Source: Pseudomonadota bacterium
Lineage (GTDB): Bacteria; Pseudomonadota; Alphaproteobacteria; Acetobacterales; Acetobacteraceae
Direction: 5' to 3'
DNA length: 43,891 bases
Assembly: GCA_021849425.1 (NCBI GenBank)
Contig: JAJZSY010000020.1
Span: forward strand, 1 to 43,891
Below, piece by piece: positions 1 through 8,426 of this stretch (positions within the stretch are counted from its first letter, which is position 1; every line of letters starts with the position of its first letter). Position numbers and translations under genes: made by a program. Below the pieces are notes generated by a model. It was not told the DNA's origin. It did no database searches and saw only the letters and a list, made by a program, of their open reading frames with translations.

Positions 1-922
1 GCTCGGTCGATTTGGCGAGCATTTCCTCGTAGCGGCTGATGCGGGCCTGGTTTTTCGCCTGGCGGGCCTTGGGGGAGGCGCCGATCCATTCGCGCTCTTC
101 CTTGAGGGCGCGCTGGCGGGCGGATTCTTCCTTTTCCTCCTGGGCGAGGCGCTTCTGTTTCTGCTCCAGCCAGGAGGTGTAGTTGCCCTCGAACGGGTAG
201 CCGCGGCCGCGTTCGAGTTCGAGAATCCAGTTGGTGACGTTTTCGAGGAAGTATCGGTCGTGGGTGACGAGGATGACGGTGCCGGCGTAGGCGCGGAGGG
301 TCTTTTCAAGCCAGGCGACGGATTCGGCGTCGAGATGGTTGGTGGGTTCGTCGAGAAGCAGGAGGTCGGGCTTTTCGAGGAGGAGGCGGCAGAGGGCGAC
401 GCGGCGGCGCTCGCCGCCGGAGAGGTTGGTGACGGGGCTGTCGGAGGGGGGGCAGCGGAGGGCGTCGAGCGCGATGTCGATCTGGCGGTCAAGCTCCCAG
501 CCGTCGCCGGCGTCGATCTTTTCCTGGAGGGTGGCCTGTTCGGCGAGAAGGGCGTTCATCTTCTCGTCGTCCATCGGCTCCATGAAGGCTTCGGAGATTT
601 CGTTGAAGCGGGCGAGGGCGGCGCGCATGTCGGCGAAGGCGAGGGCGACGTTCTCGCCGACGGTGAGGGTCGGGTCGAGATGCGGCTCCTGCGGGAGGTA
701 GCCGACGCGGGCACCCTCGGCAGCCCAGGCCTCGCCGCCGAATTCGGTCTCGATGCCGGCCATGATTTTCAGCAGGGTGGATTTGCCGGCGCCGTTGACG
801 CCGAGGACGCCGATCTTGACGCCGGGGAGGAAGGAGAGGGTGATGCCCTTGAAGACCTCGCGGCCGCCGGGGAAGGCCTTGGTGAGGTCTTTCATCACGT
901 AGACGTACTGGTAGCTGGCCAT
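1..922 (-). CDS. ettA: Energy-dependent translational throttle protein EttA (ABC-F ATPase), N-terminal part
   Basis: About 307 codons read leftward from ATG at 920-922 and run off the left edge, so the C-terminal ATPase half is missing. The first ABC domain is complete: Walker [10 protein letters not shown] near residue 40, signature LSGGERRR, and Walker [13 protein letters not shown] followed by the switch His of VTHDR. After it comes the charged linker ([15 protein letters not shown]) that joins the two ABC domains in ABC-F proteins. The N-terminus [15 protein letters not shown] is typical of the EttA branch. ABC-F proteins of this type bind the ribosomal E site and gate the start of elongation according to ATP/ADP; they are soluble, not transporters. 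I see no partner gene, and the next gene is about 300 bp away beyond a repeat block. Confidence 0.93.
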   Translation of the reverse strand, partial: MASYQYVYVMKDLTKAFPGGREVFKGITLSFLPGVKIGVLGVNGAGKSTLLKIMAGIETEFGGEAWAAEGARVGYLPQEPHLDPTLTVGENVALAFADMRAALARFNEISEAFMEPMDDEKMNALLAEQATLQEKIDAGDGWELDRQIDIALDALRCPPSDSPVTNLSGGERRRVALCRLLLEKPDLLLLDEPTNHLDAESVAWLEKTLRAYAGTVILVTHDRYFLENVTNWILELERGRGYPFEGNYTSWLEQKQKRLAQEEKEESARQRALKEEREWIGASPKARQAKNQARISRYEEMLAKSTE

Positions 923-1029
923 CGGGAGTTCCTGTGCGCGTGCGGGGTTTTGCAGCCGGTATAGGTGGGGGGCGACGCGCGGGCAACCGAGGGGGGGGTT
1001 GCGCCCGTGGCAGGTGCGGAATGCAGGGC

Positions 1030-1183
1030 GGCCGGCACGAGGGCCGGAGCAAGATATAAGAACGGCCGGCACGAGGGCCGGAGCAAGATATAAGAACGGC
1101 CGGCACGAGGGCCGGAGCAAGATATAAGAACGGCCGGCACGAGGGCCGGAGCAAGATATAAGAACGGCCGGCACGAGGGCCGG
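1030..1183. repeat. 34-bp tandem repeat, 4.5 copies, each unit a hairpin
   Basis: Four head-to-tail copies of a 34-bp unit start at 1030, 1064, 1098 and 1132, followed by an 18-bp partial copy at 1166-1183; the copies I compared are identical. Each unit contains the inverted repeat CCGGC-acgagg-GCCGG and then the A/T-rich tail agcaagatataagaa. A related hairpin (GCGCCGG...CCGGCGC, 1845-1865) lies on the other side of the small membrane-protein gene. There are no spacers, so this is not a CRISPR. It fills most of the gap between ettA and the gene ending at 1215. A transcription stop or an expandable REP-like element are the likeliest roles. Confidence 0.9.
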
Positions 1184-1214
1184 CCGTGTGATCAGGCGTT
1201 GGGGTTGCGTTGGG

Positions 1215-1814
1215 TCAGATGTGGATGTGCCAGCCCAGGGCGAGATCGAGCACGATGCCGTAGGTGAGATACATCAGCCAGAGGCCGGTGACGGTGTGGA
1301 AGAAGCCCTGGGCCCGGAGGCTGAGCGGGGCGCCGATGCCGAAATAGGAAAAGATGCCGGCGAAATACACGCAGGAGAGGCCGACGAAGAGGATGGCCAC
1401 CGGAATGTCGCCCGCTTCGGCGAAGACGATCAGGCCGAGAATGGAGACCAGGAAAAAGGCGACGGCCATGAAGCCGTTCACCCGCATGTCGCCCTGACGC
1501 ATGCGGCTGAGGCCGATGGCGAACCAGTGAACGCCGAAGACCGAGGTGAGGATGCCGGCGGCGTAGAGCGGCGCGCCGTGGAAGACGTGGAACCAGGTCA
1601 GGCCGACAAGGATGTAGGTGCCGCAGAGGAACTGCAGGAAGCCGGGCATCCAGACGCCGTACCAGCCATTGGCCCAATCGACCGCAGGCGAGCGCTCCGG
1701 AAAGCCGAAAAGCTCCTGCGGGCCGTAGATGAGATAGCCGGTGCCGAGGCCGAAAAAGGCGAGGCCGAGCGGCACGTAGGCCGAGGTTGGAAAACTGAAG
1801 ATGGTGGGTGTCAT
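1215..1814 (-). CDS. Small polytopic membrane protein, possible small-solute channel or transporter
   Basis: A 199-aa protein with about six hydrophobic segments separated by very short loops and almost no soluble domain. The first segment reads [19 protein letters not shown]; later ones include [17 protein letters not shown] and [14 protein letters not shown]. The order of a PLGL start, a QF..G segment and an FG.HW segment is loosely like the GPR1/FUN34/YaaH acetate-permeation family, and the size also fits AmiS/UreI amide/urea channels. I cannot choose between them, so no symbol is given. ATG at 1812-1814 is preceded by GAGAGA. The gene stands alone: the repeat block lies downstream, and a hairpin plus two tandem palindromes lie upstream (1845-1967). 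Confidence 0.7.
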   Translation of the reverse strand: MTPTIFSFPTSAYVPLGLAFFGLGTGYLIYGPQELFGFPERSPAVDWANGWYGVWMPGFLQFLCGTYILVGLTWFHVFHGAPLYAAGILTSVFGVHWFAIGLSRMRQGDMRVNGFMAVAFFLVSILGLIVFAEAGDIPVAILFVGLSCVYFAGIFSYFGIGAPLSLRAQGFFHTVTGLWLMYLTYGIVLDLALGWHIHI

Positions 1815-1844
1815 CGGGCGTCTCTCATTGGTTTGATTGAGCCC

Positions 1845-1865
1845 GCGCCGGCACGGGGCCGGCGC
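1845..1865. repeat. GC-rich hairpin related to the 34-bp repeat core
   Basis: Inverted repeat GCGCCGG / CCGGCGC around a 7-nt loop. Its core gccggcacggggccgg differs by about one base from the core of the 34-bp tandem unit at 1030-1183, so the two probably belong to one element family flanking the small membrane-protein gene. It lies about 30 bp upstream of that gene's start and could form in its mRNA leader. Confidence 0.6.
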
Positions 1866-1938
1866 GGACGGTCCGACAATTGTTCGGCGCCGCAAGCTTC
1901 TTATTCAAACCAGATTACGAGATCGCCACCTTTCGTAT

Positions 1939-1967
1939 TCACTTATACGTGAGTCACATGGATGTGA
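1939..1967. promoter_or_regulatory. Two tandem TCAC-N6-GTGA palindromes (putative operator)
   Basis: TCAC-ttatac-GTGA at 1939-1952 is followed after one base by TCAC-atggat-GTGA at 1954-1967, giving two identical half-site pairs spaced 15 bp centre to centre. The pair ends at the stop codon of the panE-like gene and lies about 125 bp upstream of the membrane-protein start at 1814. A TATAAG hexamer in the leftward direction overlaps the first palindrome. The regulator is unknown. The arm orientation is the reverse of a CRP site. Confidence 0.45.
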
Positions 1968-2939
1968 TCAGACGCCGGCGATTCCGGCACGCTGGCGCAC
2001 AAGGGCGAGCACGGCGGCGCAGGTGGGAGAAGGCAGGCCGACCCAGCCGGCCATTTCCACCACGGCGCCGAGCAGCGCCTCGATCTCGATCGGGCGGCCG
2101 CGCTCCAGATCCTGGAGCATCGAGGTCTTGTGCGCGCCGACCTCGGCCGCGCCATCGATCCGCTTCTCGACATCGATGGCGAAGCGCACGCCGAGCGCCT
2201 CGGCGATGGCCGCGCCTTCGAGCATCATCCCCCGCGCGAGGGCACGGGTGCCGGGGTCGGCGGTGATGACGTCGAGCGTCGCCCCGGTCAGCGCGCTGAT
2301 CGGGTTGAAGGCCATGTTGCCCCAGAGTTTCACCCAGATGTCGTCGCGGATGCGGGGGCGAACGGGCGCCTTGAGGCCGGACTCGATCATGAGGCGGCTG
2401 ATCAGGGACGCGCGCTCGGTGCGGGCGCCATCGGGCTCGCCGAGGATGAAGCGGTCGCCATAGGTGTGGTTGACCACGCCGGGTTCGACGATCTCGGCGG
2501 CGGGATAGACGATGCAGCCGAGCGTCTGCGCCGGCGGCAGGGCGGCCCAGACCGCGCCCTCGGGATCGACCGCGGTGATCCGACGGTCGGTGAAGGGGGC
2601 GGGCAGGCCGTAGGTGTACCACCAGGGGATGCCGTTGATCGCGGCGATGATGGTGGTGTGCGGGCCGATCAGGTGGCGGAGCTGCGGCAGGGCGGGCTCG
2701 ATGCCCTGGGCCTTCAGCGTGATGAGAACATAATCCTGCGGGCCGAGTTCGGCGGCGTCGGCTACGCGGGGGCGGGTGATGATCGTTTCGTTTTCCGAAA
2801 CAAGTTTGAGGCCGTTGGCTTCGATCGCGGCGCGATGCGGGCCGCGGGCGACGATCGAGACATCGGTGCCGGACGCGGCGAGCCGGGCGGCGACGAGGCC
2901 GCCAATGGCGCCGGCGCCGAAGACGCAGATGCTGGTCAT
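1968..2939 (-). CDS. 2-dehydropantoate 2-reductase family protein (PanE/ApbA-like)
   Basis: A 323-aa protein with an N-terminal Rossmann NADP-binding motif (FGAGAIGGLVAARLA, residues 6-20) and a C-terminal all-helical ketopantoate-reductase domain containing DDIWVKLWGNMAFNPISALTGAT, where the Lys and Asn are the family's catalytic positions. Members reduce 2-dehydropantoate to pantoate for coenzyme A synthesis, but many paralogues act on other 2-keto acids. The ATG at 2937-2939 overlaps the stop of the acyl-CoA synthetase by 4 bp (ATGA), so the two are translationally coupled. That pairing suggests a catabolic paralogue rather than the housekeeping panE; this is inference from context only. 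Confidence 0.85.
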   Translation of the reverse strand: MTSICVFGAGAIGGLVAARLAASGTDVSIVARGPHRAAIEANGLKLVSENETIITRPRVADAAELGPQDYVLITLKAQGIEPALPQLRHLIGPHTTIIAAINGIPWWYTYGLPAPFTDRRITAVDPEGAVWAALPPAQTLGCIVYPAAEIVEPGVVNHTYGDRFILGEPDGARTERASLISRLMIESGLKAPVRPRIRDDIWVKLWGNMAFNPISALTGATLDVITADPGTRALARGMMLEGAAIAEALGVRFAIDVEKRIDGAAEVGAHKTSMLQDLERGRPIEIEALLGAVVEMAGWVGLPSPTCAAVLALVRQRAGIAGV

Positions 2940-4456
2940 GCCGTGATTCCAAGGCGGGTGGCGAGGCCGACGCGCTGGACCTTGCCGGTCGGGCCCTTGG
3001 GGATCGCCTCCATGATCAGGATGCGGCGGGGCACCTTGAAGGCGGCGAGGCGCGCGGCGGCGAAATCGCGGATCGCCTGCGGGTCGGGCGCGGTGCCGGC
3101 GCGGGGGACGACGATGGCGCCCACCTCCTCGCCCAGCTTGTCGTGCGGGATGGCGAAGGTGCAGACCTCGGCGATGTCCGGATGGTCGAGCAGGGCGACA
3201 TCGACCTCCAGCGGGCTGATCTTTTCGCCGCCGCGGTTGATCTGCTCCTTCAGCCGGCCGGTGAGGAAGAGATATCCTTCGGCGTCGAGCATGCCCTGGT
3301 CGCCGGTGCGGAACCAGCCATTGGTGAAGGCCTTGGCGTTGGCCTCGGGGTTGGCGGCGTAGCCGGCGGTGACGTTGGGGCCGCGGATGACGACCTCGCC
3401 GGTTTCGCCCTGCGGCAGGAGGGTACCGTCATCGTCCATGATGGCGATCTCGGGGCCGGCGGCGATGCCGACCGAGCCGGCCTTGCGGGCGCGCGGCGGC
3501 AGCGGGTTGGAGGCCATCTGGTGGGCGGCCTCGGTCATGCCGTAGGCCTCGATCACCGGGGCGCCGAATTTCTGCTCCAGCGCCGCCATCACCTGCGGCG
3601 GCAGCGAGGCGGAGGAGGAGCGGATGAACCGCAGGCTGGCCAGCGCCCTCACCGCGTCATCCTCGGGGGCGCGAAGCAGGATGGCCTGGTGCATGGTCGG
3701 CACCGCCGTGTACCAGGTGGGGTTTTCCTCCTCGAGCCAGGAGAAGAAGCGGAAGGCGTTGAAGCCGGGCGTGCAGCAGACGGCGGCGCCGGCGCGCAGC
3801 GAGGCGAGGGTCGCCGCGATCAGGCCGTGAATGTGGAACAGCGGCATGACGTTGAGGCAGAGATCGTCCGGCGCGAGGGCGAGGCTGGCGGCGATGTGGC
3901 GCGCCGAGGCGGCGAGGTTCCTGCTCCGCAGCGGGACGATCTTGGGCCGCGCGGTGGTGCCGGAGGTGTGCAGGACCAGCGCCTCGTCCTCCGGTTCGGC
4001 CGGGCCGGGGTTGGCGGCCGGGGTTTCGGGCAGGGCGGAGACGTCGAGCGTGAAGACGCCGGCGGGGGCTGAGTCGTCCTCGGCGAGGTCGAGCAGCGGA
4101 ATGCCGAGTTTCGCGGCGACGCCGCGCACCGGGCTGTCGGACCCGGCGGCGACGATGACGGCGCGGGGTTTCAGGTCGTCGAGATAGAACTCGAATTCCT
4201 GGTCCTTGTAGGCGGGGTTGAGCGGGGCGGCGCAGCACATCGCGGCGATGGCGGCGAAGGCGGTGGCGGCGGCGGGGCCGTTGGGCAGGACGATGGCCAC
4301 ACGGTCGCCACGGCCGATGCCGCGCGCGTTCAGCGCGGTGCGCACCTCGTCCGCCAGCGCGGCGAGACGGGGGCCGGAACAGGGGTGCCGCGCGGGCGCG
4401 GCGATGGCGCGGGCGCCGGTATGGGCGCGCAGGATGTCATGGACTGTTTCGCTCAT
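2936..4456 (-). CDS. AMP-dependent acyl-CoA synthetase/ligase (oxalyl-CoA synthetase-like)
   Basis: A 506-aa member of the ANL adenylate-forming superfamily. The P-loop-like motif LHTSGTTARPKIVPL lies near residue 165, the adenylation motif EAYGMTEAAHQM near 300, the hinge GWFRTGDQGMLDAEGYLFLTG near 385-405, and the catalytic Lys in GPTGKVQR near the C-terminus. Such enzymes activate a carboxylate with ATP and transfer it to CoA in the cytosol. Length and the GGEKISP..VD segment resemble fungal/plant oxalyl-CoA synthetases (Pcs60/AAE3 group), but substrate cannot be read from sequence. It is the first gene of a two-gene unit with the PanE-like reductase (4-bp overlap). Its start faces an intergenic region carrying two large hairpins. 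Confidence 0.88.
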   Translation of the reverse strand: MSETVHDILRAHTGARAIAAPARHPCSGPRLAALADEVRTALNARGIGRGDRVAIVLPNGPAAATAFAAIAAMCCAAPLNPAYKDQEFEFYLDDLKPRAVIVAAGSDSPVRGVAAKLGIPLLDLAEDDSAPAGVFTLDVSALPETPAANPGPAEPEDEALVLHTSGTTARPKIVPLRSRNLAASARHIAASLALAPDDLCLNVMPLFHIHGLIAATLASLRAGAAVCCTPGFNAFRFFSWLEEENPTWYTAVPTMHQAILLRAPEDDAVRALASLRFIRSSSASLPPQVMAALEQKFGAPVIEAYGMTEAAHQMASNPLPPRARKAGSVGIAAGPEIAIMDDDGTLLPQGETGEVVIRGPNVTAGYAANPEANAKAFTNGWFRTGDQGMLDAEGYLFLTGRLKEQINRGGEKISPLEVDVALLDHPDIAEVCTFAIPHDKLGEEVGAIVVPRAGTAPDPQAIRDFAAARLAAFKVPRRILIMEAIPKGPTGKVQRVGLATRLGITA

Positions 4457-4499
4457 GGCTGGCTTGCCGCCTCCTCTTATGTGCTGCGATCAGAGGTTT

Positions 4500-4602
4500 T
4501 AGAGCATCATCCGATCAGATGGAAACATCTGATCGGATGAAGATGCTCTAGTTATCAACAAGATAGAGCACGTTCCGATCCTGATGGACCGGAACGTGCT
4601 CT
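4500..4602. repeat. Pair of dispersed REP-like hairpins (copy 1)
   Basis: Hairpin A (4500-4550) pairs TAGAGCATC..ATCCGATCAGATG with CATCTGATCGGATGAAGATGCTCTA around a GAAA loop; only two bases bulge. Hairpin B (4565-4602) pairs AGAGCACGTTCCG.TCC with GGACCGGAACGTGCTCT. A linker, gttatcaacaagat, separates them. Related pairs or singles occur at 21660-21706 and 23042-23133. Here they lie between two leftward genes, downstream of the flavoprotein (stop 4658) and upstream of the acyl-CoA synthetase, where they could end transcription or protect a 3' end. Confidence 0.85.
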
Positions 4603-4657
4603 CGTGCGGCGATGTCTCTGGCGCGGATCGGGCCGGCGGGCAAGAGGCCGCGCGGGG

Positions 4658-5785
4658 TCAGGGCGCGGCGTAGGCGGCGATGAAGCGGCGGTCGATCCGG
4701 TCTTTCCAGCGCCGGACCCAGGCACCGGAGACGACGAGGCCGTTGCGGGTGCCGATCGCGTGGTCCGGCCCGGTGGCGAGGAGATAGAGGGCGGCGCGCT
4801 GCGGGCGGAAGCGGCGGAGCCTTTGCCCGGCGAGGGCGCGGCGGAGGTTTTCGGCGAGCACCTTGCCCTGGCGGATCGCGTAGAGGCCGGATTTCGGGAC
4901 GCCGAGGGCGCCGAACCCGGCAATGTCGCCGGCGGCGAAGACGGTGTCGTGCGAGCGGGAGCGCAGGGTGGGGGCGACGGCGACGAACCCCGCCGCATCG
5001 AGGGCGAGGGAACCGCCACGCAGCCAGGCGGGGGCGGCGGCGCCGGCGGCCCAGACCACGGCGTCGGCGGGAAGGCTGGTTCCGTCATCGAGCGGGATAT
5101 GCCCCGCCTGCGGGATGCCGGCGCGCGCGGGCGGACCGAGCGCGATGCCGCAGACGGCGAGGCGGGCGGCGACCAGCCGCGCGGCGCGGCGGGGCAGGCC
5201 GGGCAGCAGGCCGGACGGGCCGGGCAGCAGGGTGAGCGAGAGCGCCGCCGGATCGGCGCCGGCGGCCGCGCGGCGGGCGCGCAGCCGGTGGGCGAAGGCG
5301 AAGGCGAGTTCCACCCCGGCGGCACCGCCGCCGACCACGGCGAGGCGGAACGGCGCCGGGCCGGACGAAGCCGCGTCCAGCTCCGGCAGGCGGGCGAGCA
5401 GGGCATCCGGCGGGCGGACCGGGATGACGCGATCGGACTCCGGCGCCGCCGGCGGGGCGCCGGCATCGAGCGCCAGCAGGTCGTAGCCGAGCGGCGAGCC
5501 GCCGGCGCGGAGGACACGGCGCGCATCGGGATCGATGCCGGTCGCGCGGTCGAGGCAGAGCGTGGCACCGGCGGCGGCGGCGAGGCGGGCGATGTCGATC
5601 CGCCCGGCCGCGGCGTCGGTATCCCCGGCGACGATGCCGGGCAGCATGCCGGAATAGGCCAGATCGGTCGCCGGGGTGAGCACGGTGAGGCGCAGCCCGG
5701 GGAGCGGCGCGCGCGCCAGGTCGCGCAGCACCGCGATGCTGGCATGGCCGGCGCCGACGAGCAGCAGGTGGCGGGAATCCGGCAT
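4658..5785 (-). CDS. FAD-dependent pyridine nucleotide-disulfide oxidoreductase family protein (NDH-2-like / SelD-associated type)
   Basis: A 375-aa flavoprotein with an FAD-binding Rossmann start LLLVGAGHASIAVLRDLA (residues 7-24), a second dinucleotide motif LAVVGGGAAGVELAFAFA near 148-165, and a late FAD motif VFAAGDIAGF near 300. The GAGHA variant and SGMLPG segment match the subgroup found alone or fused in front of SelD in other bacteria (TIGR03169 type, from memory). No SelD domain is present. No redox-active CxxxxC disulfide motif is visible, which favours an NADH:quinone-type reductase over a thiol reductase. It follows copZ by 13 bp on the same strand, so it is probably co-transcribed with the copper chaperone. 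The link to copper is contextual. Confidence 0.8.
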   Translation of the reverse strand: MPDSRHLLLVGAGHASIAVLRDLARAPLPGLRLTVLTPATDLAYSGMLPGIVAGDTDAAAGRIDIARLAAAAGATLCLDRATGIDPDARRVLRAGGSPLGYDLLALDAGAPPAAPESDRVIPVRPPDALLARLPELDAASSGPAPFRLAVVGGGAAGVELAFAFAHRLRARRAAAGADPAALSLTLLPGPSGLLPGLPRRAARLVAARLAVCGIALGPPARAGIPQAGHIPLDDGTSLPADAVVWAAGAAAPAWLRGGSLALDAAGFVAVAPTLRSRSHDTVFAAGDIAGFGALGVPKSGLYAIRQGKVLAENLRRALAGQRLRRFRPQRAALYLLATGPDHAIGTRNGLVVSGAWVRRWKDRIDRRFIAAYAAP

Positions 5786-5798
5786 CGGGGCGGCCCGA

Positions 5799-6005
5799 TC
5801 AGGCCGGGCGCTTCACCTTGTAGCCCTCGTCCTCGATGGCGGCGGCGAGGGCGGCGGCCTCGGCGGCGACGGCGGCGGGGACGCTCACCTTGCCGGCCGC
5901 GAGATCGACCGCGACCTCGGCGCCCGGATGCACCGCGCGGATCGCCTCGGTGACGGCGCGGACGCAATGCTGGCAGGTCATGCCTTCGACGTCGAATTCG
6001 ATCAT
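5799..6005 (-). CDS. copZ: Copper chaperone CopZ (HMA domain)
   Basis: A 68-aa protein that is one heavy-metal-associated domain. The Cu(I)-binding motif GMTCQHC is at residues 8-14 and the fold ends with the usual DEGYKV strand. Such proteins bind Cu(I) through the two cysteines in the cytosol and hand it to a P1B ATPase. Its ATG at 6003-6005 has an AAGGAG ribosome site at good distance. It diverges from copA (start 6164), and the two share a 158-bp regulatory gap, which supports a common copper response. The flavoprotein gene follows it closely. Confidence 0.92.
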   Translation of the reverse strand: MIEFDVEGMTCQHCVRAVTEAIRAVHPGAEVAVDLAAGKVSVPAAVAAEAAALAAAIEDEGYKVKRPA

Positions 6006-6038
6006 GGTTGGCTCCTTGGTTCGGTATGATGCCAGTCC

Positions 6039-6145
6039 AACGTGGGGTCTGACACAGGGACAAGGTCAAGCCCGGCGGGTGGGGGCAGGGATGCGCGGCG
6101 CGGGGGGCGGGGTTTGACCTTCCCACGATGGCAAACCCATATCCT
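6039..6145. promoter_or_regulatory. Divergent copZ/copA promoter region with MerR-family (CueR-like) features
   Basis: Rightward, TTGACC at 6114-6119 is followed after a 19-20 bp spacer (ccttcccacgatggcaaac) by atatcc/tatcct. The long spacer and the imperfect dyad CTTCCCA/TGGCAAA resemble CueR-controlled copA promoters. Leftward, a second TTGACC (complement of 6064-6069) has a 19-bp spacing to a weak hexamer at 6039-6044. Long-spacer promoters distorted by MerR-type activators are the known rule for copA/copZ. No merR-family gene lies in the window. Confidence 0.4.
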
Positions 6146-6163
6146 GCGGCGAAGGAGTTTGCC

Positions 6164-8419
6164 ATGGACCAGATGAGCGACGCCGCGACGGGCCGGAAAG
6201 ATGCGGGGGACAGGGTGATCGACCTCGCGGTCGAGGGCATGACCTGCGCCTCGTGCGTGGCGCGGGTGGAGCGGGCGGCGCGGAAGGTGGCGGGGGTGAG
6301 CGGTGCGGCCGTGAACCTCGCCAGCGAGCGGGCGCGGATTTCCGGCGCCGGATTCGACGCCGCGGCGGTGATCGCGGCGATCGGCAAGGCGGGCTACGCC
6401 GCGCGCGAGGTGGCGGAGAGCGGGGCGGCGGAGGCGGCGGAAGCGACGCGGCGGGCGGCGGACGGGCGGCGGGAGCTGCGCCACGTGATCATCGCCGCAC
6501 TGCTGACGGCGCCGCTGATCGGCAACATGGCGCTGCATATGGCGGGCGCGCCGCTGGGGCTGCCGGGCTGGGCGGAACTCGCGCTGGCGACGCCGGTGCA
6601 GCTCTGGCTCGGCGCGCGGTTCTATCGGGCGGGGTGGGCGGCGCTGCGGGCGGGGGCGGGGAACATGGACCTGCTCGTCGCGCTCGGCACCAGCGCCGCC
6701 TATGGGCTGAGCCTGGTGCTGCTGGCGCAGGGCTGGGCCGGCGGGCATGGCGGGGCGCCGCTCTATTTCGATTCCGCGGCGACGGTGATCACCCTCATCC
6801 TGTTCGGCAAGTGGCTGGAGGCGCGGGCGCGGCGGCAGACCGGGGCGGCGCTGGCGGCCCTTGCCGCATTGCGGCCGACCACGGCGCGGCTGCGCGACGC
6901 CGATGGCGGCGAGCGGGAGGTGCCGATCGGGCAGGTCGGGCGGGGCGATCTCGTCGCGGTGCGGCCGGGCGAGCGGATTCCGGTGGATGGCGTGATCGAG
7001 GCGGGGGAGTCGAGCGTCGATCTGTCGATGCTGACGGGCGAGAGCCTGCCGGTGGCGCGCGGGCCGGGCGGGCTTGTGCCGGGCGGGGCGATCAACGGCG
7101 AGGGCGCGCTGCTGCTGCGCACCGAGGCGGTGGGGGCGGAGACGATGCTCGCCCGCATCATCCGCCTGGTGGAGACGGCGCAGGCCGAGAAGGCGCCGAT
7201 CCAGCGCCTGGTGGACCGGGTAGCGGCGGTGTTCGTGCCGGTGGTGGTGGCCGTGGCGGCGGCGACGCTGGCGGGATGGCTGCTGGCGGGGGCGGGCGCG
7301 CCGGTGGCGATTCTGAACGCGGTTTCGGTTCTCGTGATCGCCTGCCCCTGCGCGCTCGGCCTCGCGACGCCGACGGCGGTGATGGCGGGCACCGGCGTTG
7401 CCGCGCGGCACGGCATTCTGGTGAAGGATGCCGAGGCGCTGGAGGCGGCGGCGCGGGTGACGGCGATCGCCTTCGACAAGACCGGCACGCTGACGGAGGG
7501 GAAGCCCTCGGTGGTGGCGGTGGCGCCGACCGAGGGGGTTTCGGACGCGGAGCTGCTCGCGATGATGGCGGGGGTGCAGGCGGGCAGCGAGCATCCCCTG
7601 GCGCGCGCGGTGTGCGCGCGGGCGGCGGCCGACGGGATCGCGGCGCAGCCGGCCGAGGCGGTCAAGGCGCTGCCGGGGCGCGGGGTGAGCGGGGAGGTCG
7701 GCGGCCAGCGGATCACGATCGGCAGTTCGCGCCTGCTGGAGGAGAGTGCCGCTGCCGCCGGGGCGCTCGGCGCGACGGCGCATGAGCTGGAGGCGGCGGG
7801 GCGCAGCGTGTCCTGGGTGATCGGCGCCGATGGGGCAGATCGCGCGGCGCGGGTGCTCGGGCTGGTCGGGTTCGGCGACCGGGTGAAACCTGGGGCGGCC
7901 GCCGCGGTCGCGGCCTTGCGGGCGCAGGGGCGGCTGGTGGCGCTGCTGACGGGCGACAATGCCGGCGCGGCCGCCGCGGTCGCGCGGGACCTCGGGATCG
8001 ACAAGGTGTTTTCGGGCCGGCTGCCGGCGGACAAGACGGAGATCGTCAGCGCCCTGCGGCGGGATGGGCACGTCGTCGCCATGGTGGGGGACGGGGTGAA
8101 CGATGCGCCCTCGCTCGCCGCCGCCGATATCGGGATGGCGATGGCGACGGGCACCGACATCGCCATGCACACCGCGGGGATCACGCTGATGCGCGGCGAG
8201 CCGGCACTGGTGGTGGCGGCGCTGGACGTGGCGCGGGCGACGATGCGCAAGATCCGCCAGGGGCTGTTCTGGGCGTTCGTCTACAACGTGGTGGGCATCC
8301 CGCTGGCGGCCCTCGGCTGGCTGAGCCCGATGGTCGCCGGGGCGGCGATGGCGGCCTCGAGCGTCAGCGTGGTGACCAACGCGCTGCTGCTGCGCCGCTG
8401 GCGGCCGCCGGTGAAATAA
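6164..8419 (+). CDS. copA: Cu(I)-translocating P1B-type ATPase CopA
   Basis: A 751-aa polytopic P-type ATPase from the ATG at 6164, chosen because AAGGAG lies 7 nt upstream; an in-frame ATG at 6128 would add 12 residues but sits inside the promoter. Domains in order: one HMA domain with GMTCASC (about residues 25-31), two N-terminal helices and the A-domain TGES loop, the transmembrane metal site [10 protein letters not shown] typical of Cu(I) pumps, phosphorylation site DKTGTLT, the HP motif SEHPLA, and the hinge GDGVNDAP. It exports Cu(I) from the cytosol across the inner membrane at ATP cost. It diverges from copZ, its likely donor. The C-terminus runs into the convergent SDR gene 8 bp away. 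Confidence 0.95.
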   Translation: MDQMSDAATGRKDAGDRVIDLAVEGMTCASCVARVERAARKVAGVSGAAVNLASERARISGAGFDAAAVIAAIGKAGYAAREVAESGAAEAAEATRRAADGRRELRHVIIAALLTAPLIGNMALHMAGAPLGLPGWAELALATPVQLWLGARFYRAGWAALRAGAGNMDLLVALGTSAAYGLSLVLLAQGWAGGHGGAPLYFDSAATVITLILFGKWLEARARRQTGAALAALAALRPTTARLRDADGGEREVPIGQVGRGDLVAVRPGERIPVDGVIEAGESSVDLSMLTGESLPVARGPGGLVPGGAINGEGALLLRTEAVGAETMLARIIRLVETAQAEKAPIQRLVDRVAAVFVPVVVAVAAATLAGWLLAGAGAPVAILNAVSVLVIACPCALGLATPTAVMAGTGVAARHGILVKDAEALEAAARVTAIAFDKTGTLTEGKPSVVAVAPTEGVSDAELLAMMAGVQAGSEHPLARAVCARAAADGIAAQPAEAVKALPGRGVSGEVGGQRITIGSSRLLEESAAAAGALGATAHELEAAGRSVSWVIGADGADRAARVLGLVGFGDRVKPGAAAAVAALRAQGRLVALLTGDNAGAAAAVARDLGIDKVFSGRLPADKTEIVSALRRDGHVVAMVGDGVNDAPSLAAADIGMAMATGTDIAMHTAGITLMRGEPALVVAALDVARATMRKIRQGLFWAFVYNVVGIPLAALGWLSPMVAGAAMAASSVSVVTNALLLRRWRPPVK

Positions 8420-8426
8420 CGCCGCG

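Noticed and set aside
1030..1183. Possible CRISPR array
   Set aside because: The 34-bp units are directly adjacent with no unique spacers, and no cas genes are in the window.
1188..1952. 254-codon rightward frame over the small membrane-protein gene
   Set aside because: The leftward frame encodes a clean polytopic membrane protein with a ribosome site; the rightward product is low-complexity acidic sequence without domains.
2936..2939. Housekeeping panE in a pantothenate operon
   Set aside because: No panB, panC or panD is nearby; the only partner is an acyl-CoA synthetase, so the gene is left as a PanE-like paralogue.
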